DNA of 64,000 nt from Erigeron canadensis. Its lineage: Eukaryota > Streptophyta > Magnoliopsida > Asterales > Asteraceae. This document shows, in pieces, positions 23,801 through 37,330 of the stretch. The stretch lies in the NCBI RefSeq assembly GCF_010389155.1, contig NC_057761.1:58278587-58342586 (forward strand), written 5' to 3'. The first letter of the stretch is position 1, and each line of letters starts with the position of its first letter. Made by a program: the position numbers and the translations under genes. The notes under the pieces were generated by a model. It was not told the DNA's origin. It was given only the letters and a program-made list of their open reading frames with translations, and did not search any database.

Positions 23801-26622
23801 ATCCTTAGAGAAAACACTTTACCAGTTTGTTGCCCGTTTTGAATCACTGTTCTTTCTATCTATACTATAAACTATCATGAAGACTTGAAGGCATTTTTTA
23901 TATAAATTTTTTAGGAAATGGAAAGTTTGATAACAGACCTTAGAAAGGAACTGAGAGTGTCTGATGAAGAGCACAGAAAGCTTTTAGCTATGGTTAACAA
24001 TGATGACATCATTAAGAGGATAAGGTATTATGATTCATTTGTTATTAAGGATTTTATTTGATCATATGATTGGCAATTTTTAACTTTATCAAATAGGGAA
24101 TGGAGGAAGACAAACGGGCTTCAACCTGGCATGATCAATAGTCCTACTGTTTCCGCATCACATAAGAAACAAAAAACCGCTCAGGCTGGGCCTTCTGTAT
24201 CTTTGGGCCCACCACCACCGGCTCTGCACCTGCCTTCTCCATCATCGATGAACCGAGGCTCTGGTTCTGGATTCAGAGGAAAGAAGCCACAATCTGTAAG
24301 ATGATTTTCCTAAGTTTTTTTTTTTCCCTTAGAGTTGGTAATTTCTACCCGTTGACTTATTAATGGGTTAATTTGGCAGTTGCGTTTTATCTCAAATGGG
24401 TCAAAAACACTAGAGAAAAGGGAAATAGGTCAAACAGTGGGAGGTCACTTACACATTCTAAATGGTTTTTGTTCAAAGATGTAAAATGTTAATATATCTT
24501 TATGTAGTAATAATCGACACAATTTATTATAAACAATTTTTTAAATAAAATGAGATATATTGCAGCTCAGCTTAACCCAATTCTTGCTAAAAGTGACCTG
24601 TTATCCTACCATAAGCCACCTATCTTTCCGTCACTTTGTTCTTCCTGATAAGTTTTGGGATTTAATGCTGTATTAAAATGAAGTCTTTGCAGTATGCTTC
24701 AGCAAGTTTCAATGGCAGGGATCTAACTCCGAAGCAGAGTTTTGGTGGTGCATTTAGTGCGAACGGGCTGGATGTAGATAACACCTCTGATCCTATTATT
24801 GGGAGGAAGGTGTGGACAAGATGGCCGGAAGATAATAATTTTTATGAGGCTGTTATAAAAGAATTTAATCCCGTTGAGGTATGTGCTAATTTGGGTTGGT
24901 GAAATGGGTGGATCAGTAGGTTGGTTGGCCCATCAAAATATTGTTTGGGCTAAAAAATTTTATATAAAATTTCAGTGTGTCGAACATTGTTACAAAATTT
25001 GCATTAAGAGAACAATTTAGAAAGTTTTATGTATTAGAAATACACTTTGGGTAAATTTTGACCTGTTCGGCTCGTTTCCTATTAATATATTTTTCTGTTT
25101 GACCTCTTACAGATATAACATAACCAGTTTTGAGCACATTTTTAGAACTATATGAGTCAAAATTGCTAATTTATTGTCAATATGTTCTATAGATTATCAT
25201 TTTGTGCAGCTCATTGTCTCTGATTGACGCGATTTTGAATTTTAAATATTTATAGGGTCGTCATGCTTTGGTCTACGATGCTGGTACACCAAATGAAGCT
25301 TGGGAATGGGTTAATTTTAGAGAGGTTAGTATCATTTTTATGCCAATCTGGTATTTCATGTTTGCAATCAACTTTTCTCCATAGAATTAGCGTGTTTATA
25401 CCCCACAATGAAAATTGCAAGATTGGACTTGACTCATATTGCTTTGAACTTATAGTTTTTTTTTCAGATATTTTATAAAACTTGTATTGAGGATAATAAG
25501 TACATTAATTTTATTTTCTGTGAAAATGGTAATGCTCTAATATACATGGAATCTTTTCAAAGAAAGTTTATGTTGTACTTCTCATCGAACTTACAAAGTG
25601 TTCTTGTAAATTTTTTTTTTTTATTTGATAGATATCTCCAAATGATATTCGCTGGAAATGGGAGGATGTCGGGATTTCTCATAGAGGTGGTCGGAGTGGA
25701 TCTGGCCGTGGGATAAAAAATTCTAGCACTCGTGGTGGGGTCACTGGTGGTTCTGGAAGAGGTAGAGGGATTGCAAAGGGTCAGTCCAAGAAAGACGCAC
25801 CTCCATCACAAAACGGCCTTGCAAAAAGGCCTCTGAATAATATAGAAATACTCCACACTGACACCCTTATTAAGGAGGTATACTTTAGTATCTGCTAATC
25901 TTATAATAAATTTTTTAAAATGGGTTGAAATTGACAACATTTAATCCAGGAAGCAATAAATTTTTTCTGATTTCGTCAACAGATAGACAAAGTGTTCAGT
26001 TCAAGCAATGCGGACCCAACGGACATAGAGAAAGCCAGAAAAGTGCTGAAGGTAAGTAGCTGATTTTTACCACCTGTCATGCTTGTTGGGTAATGTTATT
26101 ATCTGCTAATCTTATAGTTTATTAATTAATTTAGGAGCATGAACAAGCGCTTGTGGATGCTATTGCAAAGCTTGAAGGTGTTTCAGACGGTGAAAGTGGT
26201 AATATTTGACTAATAACACTTAGTAAAATGCATTTGCTATTGTATAGGTCAATCCCTTATAAGATTTCTGGTTCCAATATGTAAACTATCAGCCGCCTGT
26301 CGGCTTCAGTAGTGTTTATTAGATGAATACCTGTTCAAATTGAGTTTATCTTTATCTGCATGCCTTCTTCATTCACCATTTGGATTTCTTTTTTGTAGAG
26401 CTTTTAGTCTTTTACCAATAAAAGTAGATGAAATTAAATTGAATTGTTGAAACAACTCCATGAAATTCTGGGTTCTCAAGCTAATTTGCTTTACATTTTG
26501 TCTTGTTTTTCATGTTCTTATATGAAGATCGAGAACTATTGAGAAAACATGAAGTGGGTGAGGGTTCAAATGGCAATAAGGCGGCTGTAGAAGATCAGAT
26601 GAATGGGGTTCAAGGCATGTGA
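20835..26622 (+). CDS. EML: EMSY-like chromatin reader (ENT + Agenet/Tudor), EML type
   Basis: Ten exons (20835-20862, 23473-23678, 23915-24024, 24097-24295, 24693-24878, 25256-25324, 25632-25877, 25983-26051, 26135-26198, 26528-26622) give 424 codons with consistent phases. The protein starts [20 protein letters not shown], as plant EMSY-like (EML) proteins do. An ENT domain lies at about residues 50-130 ([20 protein letters not shown] onward). A single plant Agenet/Tudor domain lies at about 210-285 ([32 protein letters not shown]), which in EML proteins binds methylated histone H3. A Gly/Arg/Ser-rich stretch and a short C-terminal coiled region ([11 protein letters not shown]) follow. EML proteins act in the nucleus in immunity, flowering and seed development. 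Intron 1 is 2.6 kb and built of repeats. A missed last junction would stop the protein at GGTAATATTTGA, two codons after exon 9. Confidence 0.92.
20970..23345 (+). repeat. Three tandem diverged copies of a ~0.75-kb unit in EML intron 1
   Basis: Landmarks recur in order three times. The phrase GAGAATATACATC followed by a CGTATTAAATAT-like block occurs near 21508, 22302 and 23037 (spacing about 794 and 736). The phrase GGGTTGAATGA plus GTTAGGTCTTCTTATG has counterparts near 20980, 21870 and 22630. GTGAACTACAATTAATTTTC occurs near 21400, 22185 and 22935. Identity is clearly below that of a recent duplication. No coding content. Confidence 0.85.
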
Positions 26623-29600
26623 TGACCCTTTTAAATCCTGTCATGTACCATATCTAGCATTTAGTTAATTAACCTTTTCTTTTTCCCTTTCTTTTCCGTT
26701 TTGTAATCTATTGTATTCTAAGCTTTCAACATTATAAAGTCAGTCCAAACTCTCTATCGCAAGCCATTATGTAACTAATTGTTTGCTCTTTGGTTGGTTT
26801 TACTGCATAATATACAGTCGACTCATTGATTGACTTGTTGAGTATGTAATCACCAAGGTTTCTTTCTGATCTTGTATCACCAAGAAACAGAAACCACCAC
26901 GCTTTTGTAAAAACTCTGATAATATGAAGTTGTCAACATGACCTGCACACACATATAAGTACATGAAACTGACAGTCATGAGAATATCAAGTGTTTTGAA
27001 GGTCTATTGATGATTCCTGTGATCCAAGTCATGTTAATCAAACAGAAACTCAAAAAGGTGCATAAATCAACCAAATTTGTTTGTATCAACTCCATCACCT
27101 TGTTCATAGATCTGGAAAGCTTTAATCTAATATACCATAACGACAAAAACGATAGCCAATCCCACTAGGGTGGGTCTATATACAAATCTAAAAAGAATGA
27201 AGAGATAAAAAGATCAAAAACATTTCTATAATCTTGAAAGCTATGAACTAATAATCACTACCCAGTATCAAGATAACCAAATTTCAATATTCTTGGAAGC
27301 TTTAATATCAATACAACCTATTATCAAGATCCCTCTCAAAAACTGAGATGAATTATGAAATCCCAAATAAAGATTAACCAAAGAAAAGAAAAACTGGAAC
27401 CTATTCATGTACAACTGTCCACATCTTATATCTCTCCTATGACCCACTCATCTCACCCGCTCATGACAGGATAGAAATTAGAAAATGTAATAAAAGGCCT
27501 CGAAGGATAGAAAGAAACATAAGCAATTTGTTAAAAAAAAAAAACAAAAAAAAACATAGAACTACAGATGAACAAATAAACAAAAGATTCTGGAATGCCC
27601 TTTTACATATAGCAATCGAATTTCTTAAAAATCTAGAATCTTTTATGTAAAGGTCAAAGCTTTAATACCTTTTATGGGCAACTAGCCAATACTGCAAAAG
27701 GGTTTGAACCAACAGGGACAAAAGATTCTTGTTCTTGATCTTCTCACAATCTTCATCATCTTAAAATATTTAGTCTTATATATGTACAACTATATCCTAA
27801 TATTGGCAGACTTGTGTATGTGTGTGTGTGAGAGAGAGAGAAGGGAGAGAGAAAAAAAACTGTGTGTTATGTTTGGCTTCATTCAACAGCAATGAGGTTG
27901 GTTGGTTGGGTGCTTAGTAGACCTAATTGTAATAAGATAATGGAGTGACATAGTTTGTAGAGATAATATGTTAGTGGGCTTTTTCTATGTTGCGATATGC
28001 TAGCTAATTGGTCTATAGTCACACAAATTGGCTTTGTGATGATGCCAATAGATTGCATGTGTCATAGCAAGATTCATATTTATTTAAAACTTCCTAGGAA
28101 ACAAATTTAAATTAATTTAATAAAGATTTAAAACTTTATTATTATATAAGAAAGGTGTTAGCAATGGAGTGTTTCGTAATGTGATTTCTTTTTGAGTCTT
28201 AAGTTTGAATCATATCACATGAAAAATGTGATAAAGGGACTTTAACAATGTTATGCCCATCTAACATATAAAAAACAAACTCTTTAGGACATTGTTAGAA
28301 GTCAAATCGACATGAGTATATCCACATAGGGGATGTTAGCCTTCAAAAAAAAAATATTGTATTTTCCATTCATAAAGTATAGAAACAAACAAATTTTGTT
28401 TGGATTTAAGAAATGTTCAATTAGACCCGTATAAAGATATTTAGTTAGAAAAGTTCATGCTAAATTTTTTTTTTCAAATACCAATCCTTTTTGGCTTTTG
28501 CTATTTTTATTTTTTATTTATTTTTGTCTTTGTGCATAATTCTCTTTAAATTTTTTGTTTTGTTACATTTTCCATTAAAATGGTTGTCATGATTGTTGGG
28601 GTGTTCTAATTTTGTAATATAAGTGAATGATGTGGTGATAGCTAATCATAATGAAATAATTTAGTACAATAAAATGACATACGAGGTGGTATGATATCTG
28701 CCAAGAGAACAACCATAGAGATACAAGTTAGGTTAGCCAATACAATCTGCCCTTCCCACAAAACCAACTTCATTTACTAGACGATTTTCCGGACGTGCTT
28801 TTGTTGTTTATAGTTGTACTTATCTAGCAGTTAGTTTGAGTTTTTGTAAGATATGATTACTTTAAGCATTAATGAAAAGATTAGTTTGAGTGTTTGTAAG
28901 ATATGATTACTTTAAGCATTAATGAAAAGATGTGTAGATTGGAGTACTGTATAAGTCTCTCAAAGTACCACTAGGGGCAAGGTATGGTGCCAATTTTGGC
29001 AATATTTGGCTCAATTTTTGACCAATAAAAGCACCTCACGTGACATTTCAAAAATTTGCCAAAACTTGCTAAAATTTACAAATGTGTAGGGTGTAATTAG
29101 CAATTCAGCATATCAGTTCAATACTAATTAATAATGAATTTGTAGGTTGCATGTCAGCATGTGACACTTGTAAGGTGCATGTGACACTTGCCCAACGTCA
29201 TTAGCATCGGCCAAAACTAGCCGATATAACTTACCAAAACTTGCAGATGTAACTTGCCGATACTAGCCGATTCACATGCTATAGGCTTGCCAAATAACCG
29301 ATGCTTGCCGATGCTTTTTGCCGATAAAACTTGTCGAGTACACCCTCGCCCCTTAAAATGAGAAATTTATGGTACAATTACATAATCAATTCTGCTGCAA
29401 TTCTTTGACCCCAAAGTTCCATGAGTAAGCAGATAATTTTTTCCAAATATTATATAACTAGGTGATGATTGTAATTCAATTTGGGGACATCACCGTTCAC
29501 CGCTCAAGCAATTTGGATAAACTACTTACTTAGATGGTAAAATATCCAGCAACATTACAGCGGTTTGCGCAAGATTAGGCTCAGTAGACATATGCTCTCT

Positions 29601-29748
29601 GGCGACTTAATTAATGAACAATTTTGTGCAAGTTTTACATGATTACGTTGACATAATCATTGGCGGACTAGCTGACAATTAAAAACTAATTCTACTAGCC
29701 GGAAGTTCAAAACTTTATTCTCAACATATACCTGCATAATAACTATTG
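26623..29748. other. Gene-poor spacer between EML and FabI
   Basis: About 3.1 kb without a supported gene; the two flanking genes end toward each other. A (TG)n(AG)n microsatellite is at 27816-27853. From 28980 to 29340 the words TTGCCGAT, GCCAAAACT and CATGTGACACTTG recur irregularly, a decayed repeat. A 50-bp tandem duplication is listed separately. Confidence 0.5.
28831..28930. repeat. 50-bp tandem duplication
   Basis: Positions 28831-28880 and 28881-28930 are identical except for one T/G difference (TTTTTGTAAG versus TGTTTGTAAG). A recent simple duplication in non-coding DNA. Confidence 0.95.
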
Positions 29749-32700
29749 CTAATGCTTGTCCTTTGGAATGTTAAGATCTGTGAATAATGGACTGTCAACT
29801 CCAACGCCCATTGCGTTCAGCCCATTGTCTACATATATAAGAGCACCCGTAATGGCAGAAGCTAATGGTGATGCCAGGAATGCTGCGGTGTTCCCCACCT
29901 CATCTGTCCATTTATTTATTGAAGTTTAACAAAATGTGACAATAAGGTAATCATAAGAAACTTGTCATATTACTGGAGGTAGCAAAACAAGAGAGTTGGG
30001 TTTCAACATGGGTCCAGGAACAGAAAATTTTTGGTGTGTGGCTAGAAATGGGTAGTCTCGAGTTGAGTAGTTGACCTGAAATACTTTCATTGATAACAAA
30101 GTAGTTTTCCACAAGTAGTTACTAGTTACTTGGTGCGTCAAAATGCTTAAAAAACATTAATTCAATGATAACCTACTCTTTAAAAAAAAAAGATTTGCGA
30201 GGTTTTCTGAATAAAAGATACACTCAGGTCACTTGTGAGCTGTATGGCCCATTTCCCTTAGGAATTTTACAGTTTTATTGTATTATACCCTTTTGACCCA
30301 TACCAAAACCTGAATTAACCCACTCATAAGTATATGGGTTCAAATTGTCACCTCTAGTATTTTAGTGGCAGGGGGCTAAGGTTTTCAGCTAGTTTACCTG
30401 CAGATAGTTCTTTCTGTAGAGGGGCATTTGCGAAAGAGTAGTCGATCATTGTATCTATGAAACCAATTGCTTTAGCAGCACGACTTCCCAGCGGACCTGA
30501 AAGTTATTTCATCCTTGGTATCATTAACTGTGATAGATGTGAAGGAAAAAAGTGTGTACTCACAAGTTTTGAGGAAAGAAAGATGTCAAGAATCTTAATA
30601 TTAATAAAAGACAGTTGTCTCAAACTCAATTAACCAATGAGAAGTTCTAATACTTAATTGACCAATCAAAAGCATAACTTATTTAAAACTAAACTTTCCT
30701 CTCTAAAAAAATCCTACAATTTACCAAAAATTAGATACAATATATTTAAGCTAAAAATTAGACTTAAAAATACCGAACTTATTCGATTCAATTTATTAAA
30801 GGGCCAACCGGAGTTACCTATCTTATGAATGTCCAAGACATCACTTAGCATATAAAACAACACCGTGTATACACGGATCTAAATCTAGCATATAATAAAA
30901 TAGCGGAAGATCTGAAACACAGAAGAGAATTATCACCTGCAGATATAGTGTTGACCCTAATTTTATGTTTTCTTCCTGCTTCAAAAGCAAGAACCTAATA
31001 GAAAAGCAAGTGGATGTCAAACATAGAATTAACAGTAACTTGGTATCGTAGAAGACTCGACAACGCTATGAGAACTTACTCTTGTGTCACTCTCAAGCGC
31101 GGCTTTTGCTGAGCTCATACCCCCACCATACCTGTGGCATACACCATAGATGTAAATGACTCAATACAATGGGGATGTACATAAGTACAGGTTACATGAG
31201 TTGAAACAGATTTGGGTCAAAATGGCTATTCTTATGTACATGCTGTGACGGGTTGACTCGAAACACTTTTTGTCCAAAACTTACTTCAGTTTAGAAATTA
31301 TTAGCTAGTCAAATACAATTACAAAAATTGAATTATTAATGATCTAACTATACATTTGGCTGACATTGACCCACTTAACCCATTTGACCTGTTGCCTTTT
31401 AAGCTAAATTAGATTCATCTGACTGAAGTTTTAGAGATAACCACAAGTCAACCCATTCAAAGGTGATGGGTTTGAAATTTCCACCTCTCTGCGGAGTATG
31501 AACCATAATTAGAAAAATGAATGAAAAAGGGGATGTACCCTGGAATGATCCTCTCAGAAGCAATGTATGTAAGAGAGATTGAGGAACCACCTGCAAATGC
31601 CTCAAACATTATTACCTTTAAATATAACAAGATATGGATACTGAAATTTGAAAGAGAAAATGCTGACTTATTGTAACATGCAGCATGAAAGTGGAAAGCA
31701 AAAGAGTAAGCGGCATACCAGGGTTCATAATTGGAAGGAAATGCTTAAGCAAAGAAACATAGGAATAGCTTGATGCAGATACTGCGGCCAAATAACCTTT
31801 CCTGGATGTCTCCAACAGAGGTTTCGTCACCTGATCATATATTGTATTTGCTTAGTAAGCAGACAAATGGTGTACATCAATGTATATTCACGTTCATGAA
31901 TTGCTAACCTCTGGCCCATTGGCAAGAGAGTGCACCAAAATATCAATGCTACCAAGGTCTTGCTTTACTGTTTCTGCACATTCCTGAATATAAGAAGATC
32001 TTGTATTAGTAAGTCTATGTGAATTTGGGTTATGTTTAAATAAAATAGAAATAAAACTATATAAGAAACAGGTCAAATGGGTCAAACAGGCTGAATGACC
32101 CAAAAAGTAATTTTAACACATAAAAGTCCTACAACTTTTAGGCTTAACCAGACTCAACCTAAATTGACCCACCCCAATAATTACCCACTTTGACAAGAAT
32201 CCGTCCTATTAATCAACCCGGCTGACCCGCCCATTTTTCCAGCTCTACCTTTATATAGTGATTAACAGGTCAACGAAAAGCATAGAAACACAATGATAGT
32301 GGTAGCATGTACCTGCACTGTCCAATTACTTGCTCCAGCATAACGTTTATTTGTTTTAATCTGCATGATGACAAATCAATGCAAGTCGTTAAATAAACTA
32401 AATGAATGCCAGCCATGAATTATGGAAGTTAGGTATATGCACTGCTAACATCTTCGGGTACATCCTCAGGGTTATCAAAGACAGCATCCAGAGGATAAAC
32501 TTTAGCAATCTCCATCAAAGAACCATCTGGCAACCTGAAAGATGATATTCTTGTTTATGCAATCCACTTTCTAATATAGCCAACGTGGATATTTTTACCC
32601 ATTTACTTATGAGTGGATCAATGCGGTTGATTTTTCATCTCTAAGGGGTCCAAAGATAAAACGAGAATGGTTCGCTAGAAAGAAAGTTGAAAGTCAAAGT

Positions 32701-33599
32701 GCATTTTAATGCATAAAACCTCTCGAGTCATACTACTAGAAAACAAACTTTTTTCTGAAAATCATATAGTTTTTTGTAATCATAATTAAGACACTATATA
32801 TATGATATCTAACTTTTTGGAAAATAGGGTTTTGGATCAACCCAAGCCGTTTCGCCTCATACAATGTGATAATCAGTTTTGGACCCCTTACCCAGCACAC
32901 CAGACCCCTGCCACCTCTAGTATACCAAATAAAAAAATACTTAAAAATCTTACACACGTGATTCATCAAATTTCCCACGTCGTAGACTCATTTCAAATAT
33001 GTTCAACGCCTACATCGAAATGTCAAAAAAGCAAGGAAGGGGATCAAATCAAGGTGCTAATTTCAAGAGTCATACTTGACACCATAAGTTTTCAATGTTA
33101 CTTACAGGAACCCATGTCCCAACAAGAATTTCAGCACCTGCAGCAGCTAAAGACTTTGCAATAGCCCAACCATATCCATTGTCATCAGCAACACCGGCAA
33201 TAAACGCCCTTTTACCTTCACATAATAATAACCATTTATACTAACCATCAAGCCACGTCATTCATCATACAGAATACATTAGCTAACATTTCTTAAAACA
33301 TAAACAACAAAACCAATCAAACCTTTCAAATTAATCGAAAGCTGGGATACAGACTTGCTTTCAGCAACTTCTGACATTGCCCTTGTAACAAACGTTTCAA
33401 ACCTCGTAAGACTATCTGTGAAACGTCTTCTAGTCTTTAACACAGACGACACGTGAGAGGAGCTAGTAAGACTAGACGACAAAATTCTATCGGATTCTTG
33501 CACAAAACTTGCTACTTTAATCCCAATACTTCTTTGTGTAAGAAACACGGATGGTCTGACCGTAGTTATTTGCAGTGCAGAAGCACCCATTGCCATCAT
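29749..33599 (-). CDS. MOD1: Enoyl-[acyl-carrier-protein] reductase (NADH), plastid FabI/MOD1
   Basis: Twelve coding exons (33323-33599, 33106-33215, 32954-33009, 32450-32534, 32313-32360, 31909-31983, 31719-31830, 31539-31590, 31080-31131, 30937-30994, 30398-30496, 29749-29903) sum to 393 codons. The enzyme reduces trans-2-enoyl-ACP with NADH in the last step of each plastid fatty acid elongation cycle, acting as a soluble homotetramer in the stroma. About 70-80 N-terminal residues are Ser/Thr/Arg-rich, a plastid transit peptide. Then come [20 protein letters not shown] (cofactor fold), [11 protein letters not shown] and YGGGMSSAK with the active Tyr273 and Lys281 spaced Y-x7-K as in plant enzymes. 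The end is [20 protein letters not shown]. The start is the first ATG of MMAMGAS. A 5'-UTR intron (33633-33911) is supported by GCAAA|GTAAGT and TTTCCAG. The frame is intact and the gene looks essential and functional. Confidence 0.96.
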
Positions 33600-33989
33600 T
33601 TTCACTATATATGCAATCTATCAACAACAATACTGGAAACAAAATTTAGCACTAAATAATTACTCGTACAAAAAAAACCACAAAATGTTGCTTGAATTGC
33701 AGATATATATAGAAAATGCTCTACTTATATGTTTTATTTTACATATAACAGGATTATTATATGATAATGTAACCTAAGTAGCATACAATACAAGTATTAC
33801 TGTACAAAATAAGAGATTGGATATATACAAAAAAGGAATTGAAAATAACTTAGGCTAAAGATATTTCACATTTTAACATGAGCTTAAAATTTAAGCGCAA
33901 GTGAGACTTACTTTGCAGCAGCAGAAGCAGTAGCAGCCAGCAGGAGGTGGATCTGTGTGTGTTTTGAGAGAAATGGATGAATTGGATTG

Positions 33990-34558
33990 AAGGGGTTGGA
34001 TTTTGCAATTGGGCTAATTTATTGATTAGGCTTATTATCTTTGAAGAAATAAATACCAATTGGGCCTCAATGATAAATAATGAAATACCTCCATGACTCC
34101 ATTCCATTAGGTAAGTTATGATAATGAAATTTGTCATTTCAAAATAGAAAAAAAAAATTACTTATGATAATAAAATACCCAATTTAAATTGCGCATATCT
34201 ATATCTATATTTCCTTATAATACAAACCTGGAGTTCTTAATTCAAGATTATTTTCTACCCAAAATACCCTTGTACATAAACAAAACCCTACACGTTCTTC
34301 ATTTCCTCCTTTTCTCCTCCTATGCCTGCATTGAACACACATACAAACACACATATCTCACCATAACCACCCATCGTCGTCAATCACTGTAGTCCATTAC
34401 CACCGCAACTATAAATCCTCAAAATCATGACCGTTTAGCCGCCGCAATACGCGAGAATCCATCTATTATTTGAAAATGATAATAAAATACCCAATTTAAA
34501 TCTCTCTCTCTCTCACACACACATATATATATAAGTCAAATAGATTCATTTTTCTAAA
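33990..34558. other. FabI upstream region
   Basis: Presumed promoter of the enoyl-ACP reductase gene, with CT and CA microsatellites at 34502-34524. No gene seen. Confidence 0.35.
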
Positions 34559-34773
34559 CTAGATGGGTACCCGTGCGTTGCGGTGGTAAATATTTGAAGC
34601 GCACAAAATTACATAACAACAATAATGAATATAAAAAAATAGAGCTACAAAATGTTAAGGGGTTATTTTTGGTAGATCATGGGTATTGGATGTCAGGATT
34701 GTAAAATGTATAGCGGTAGTTTAGGTGTGATTAAAGAGAAAAAAAAGACATTTGCTTTATTAGATAGCATAGA
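34559..34773 (-). mobile_element. Short Helitron (CTAG-T end)
   Basis: On the minus strand it begins TCTATGCTATCTAATAAAGC at 34773, directly after an A, and ends ACCCATCTAG at 34559, directly before a T. The CTAG-T end and the A/T target without duplication are textbook Helitron features. The GC-rich module CACCGCAACGCACGGGTACC precedes the end. 215 bp, non-coding. Confidence 0.8.
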
Positions 34774-35567
34774 TTACATGGATAGAAAAACCTATTTCGT
34801 TTAATTAAATAAATTTGTGACTAAATATAAGATATATAGTTTAGGCATTAGGGTATTTTGAATAAATAAATTTGTGACTACAAAAAGCACAATGATAAAA
34901 CCACTATATTCCAAAACAATTGGGTTCATACTTTTCAAAATAGGCTAGATTTACGTTAAGTGTGATATGTTAATTATCTACGTAAATGATATAAGGGTTT
35001 GGCCGGTTATTTAACAAATGATAACTAGTTAAACAAATAAAATACTTATAATACCCAACAGTTAAGTATCTCGAAATGTAATAAACTATGACCAAATGTT
35101 TATAGTAAAAGCGAACTAAATTTTTGGATCGACATTGTATGCTATCAACTTGGTAAAAATGTTTTAATCATGTAACCCATTAATCAAAAACTTACACACA
35201 TCAGCTCATATGGGTTGCCATGTATACAATGTTACATGATTTGGGTATTTTACCAAATTATCAACATGCAATGTCCAAAAACCTTAGTTCATTACTAACT
35301 TAGATTTGGTTTAGTTACATTACTTAACCCTACCTATAATCACAATAGATTTCAAATCCGTCATTAAAAGTTTGATGCCACTCGCACGAAAGTCGAACTC
35401 ATTTTTCAACGGTCAAATCCAGGGATGTCTCAATGTATACTTGCATGGCCCGAGTTTTTTAGGCCTCATATTTGTTAGCGGTATGAGACAATGAGTCCAT
35501 CTTTGAAGGTTTTTTGTCTTTTACTTTTAAGGCGAGTTGGAATTTGGAAGTAAAAATAAGTCAAAGT

Positions 35568-35867
35568 CAGTGGCGGCTTAAGGTTTTTAGAGGCCTCAAA
35601 CGAGATTAATTTTGGGGGCTTAGTTCATTACCATATAAACTAAAGTAAAAAAAAAAGTAGCTCGTCTTTTGTTATTGAACTACAAGTAATAAAAAAATAT
35701 GCAGATGTTGATGCAAAAATAAAAAAGGCGTTACTGCAATGCAAATTATATAATGATACTTAATCCAAAATTCAAACACTAAGTCTAATATACAAGATTT
35801 TGAGGCCTTGGATATTTGGGGGCTTAAAGCGATCGCCTAGTCCCATAGTACTGTTGAGCCACCTCTG
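35568..35867. mobile_element. hAT-type MITE with perfect 8-bp target duplication
   Basis: 300 bp bounded by CAGTGGCGGCT and, on the other strand, CAGAGGTGGCT, with GTCAAAGT repeated exactly on both sides (35560-35567 and 35868-35875). The ends and 8-bp duplication are diagnostic of hAT elements. No coding content. Confidence 0.85.
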
Positions 35868-36308
35868 GTCAAAGTGTGTCCAAACTTTAGTCACTAAGTA
35901 TCATTATATAGATTTGTAATCATTATATAAATTTGTAATCGATCAGCCACCAAAACGGTTGAGGCGCCAGTGGCCCCAAATTGAGAAGTTTACATGTCAA
36001 CATTCGATACAAAGCTGTTTTAGGACTTCAATTCTATTTTAGGTGGGATTCAACGATGCAATTCAGATTTTGTTTACCAAAAAAGATGAAGAAGTTTATA
36101 ACATTTAAGTTGTTGGTTAATTGTTACATGTTTGGTAATGGCCGGTATAGGTCCCTTGTGCAAGTACCATACCAATTAAATTTGGCGGAATAACTTGAAG
36201 GTTGTAATCTTCTATGCTTCTTTGAGTTAATATGGGATTGTTAAACTAAGTTATGTTCAAACATACTAATGGTAATGTATCAAGTAAAGGAACGAAAAAT
36301 AGTAAATA

Positions 36309-37184
36309 CTAGTCATTGTACCTGCGCGTTGACGCGGGGTACAATTTTATACGACAAAGTTTTGAACCCAAATTTATGTCAAATATTCAAACTAAAAATT
36401 TTAAAAAGATAAATAAACATGTAGCAATAACAATAAAAAAAAAAATTTAAAGAGTAATAAGATGTATAAAAGCATAAACAATAACTATATTAATGTTTTA
36501 AACGTTATATAAACATCAGACGTAATAATGATAAAAGATATTATATACGAAAAACATCATTTATATATAGATACAGATGAAAATAATCAAAACCAAATAT
36601 TTAAAAGTAAATACATAACTGTGTGAAAATTGTCTGATGAAAATTCAAAAGTTTAGTGTCATAAAAATGAAAACTTTGATGCAGGACAAAAGTTAAAAGA
36701 TAAAAAAAACTGGTAAAATTTATATCTGCTATAAGAACGTGTACATTTCAGGCATAAAGGACTTGTAAATTTGTATAGACTTTTTGTATAAAAGCAAAAA
36801 CAATAATAATATTAATGTTTTAAATGTTACATGAACGTAAGACGTAACGATAATGAAAGTTATTATATATTAAAAATGTTATATATAAGACGGATAAAAT
36901 TAGTCAAAACCAAATGTTTAAACGTAAAATCGTAACTATGTGAAAGTCATTTGATGAAAACATGATAACCCAACAATTTAGTGTCAAGAAAATAAAACCG
37001 AAAACTTTGATATGTGACAAAAGTTAAAAGATAGAAAGTTTAGGGGGTTAAAATGAATAATGATAAAAATTATAATGTGCTACGAGAACTTGTACATTTC
37101 ATGCATAAGTCAATTGTACATTTGTATAGTTTTTTAGTATCTTATAAAATTTTATTTAAAAGAAAAGTTAATAAGTAGCATAGA
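36309..37184 (-). mobile_element. Helitron carrying a tandem duplication
   Basis: On the minus strand it begins TCTATGCTACTTATTAAC near 37184 and ends CAATGACTAG at 36309, followed by T. A CGCG-stemmed hairpin (GTACCCCGCGTCAACGCGCA) precedes the end. Inside, two copies of a ~330-bp unit (about 36469-36789 and 36790-37130) follow each other, sharing AATATTAATGTTTTAAA, GACAAAAGTTAAAAGATA and GTGTACATTTCAGGCATAA-like phrases. The base before the 5' TC is G, so the 5' end is less sure than the 3' end. Confidence 0.65.
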
Positions 37185-37276
37185 CTAAGTAAATGGTGCA
37201 TTAAAGATGATACTTATAAGTTAAAACTATAATTTTGCTTTTGGAGTACCAACTTATAAACCAAAATGTAGTAGGG

Positions 37277-37330
37277 GAGTTTGGGAAAGCAATTAGGAGA
37301 GCGGAGTTTGGGAAAGCAATTAGGAGAGCG
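37277..37330. repeat. 27-bp exact tandem duplication
   Basis: GAGTTTGGGAAAGCAATTAG plus GAGAGCG occurs at 37277-37303 and again at 37304-37330 without a difference, in non-coding DNA. Confidence 0.95.
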
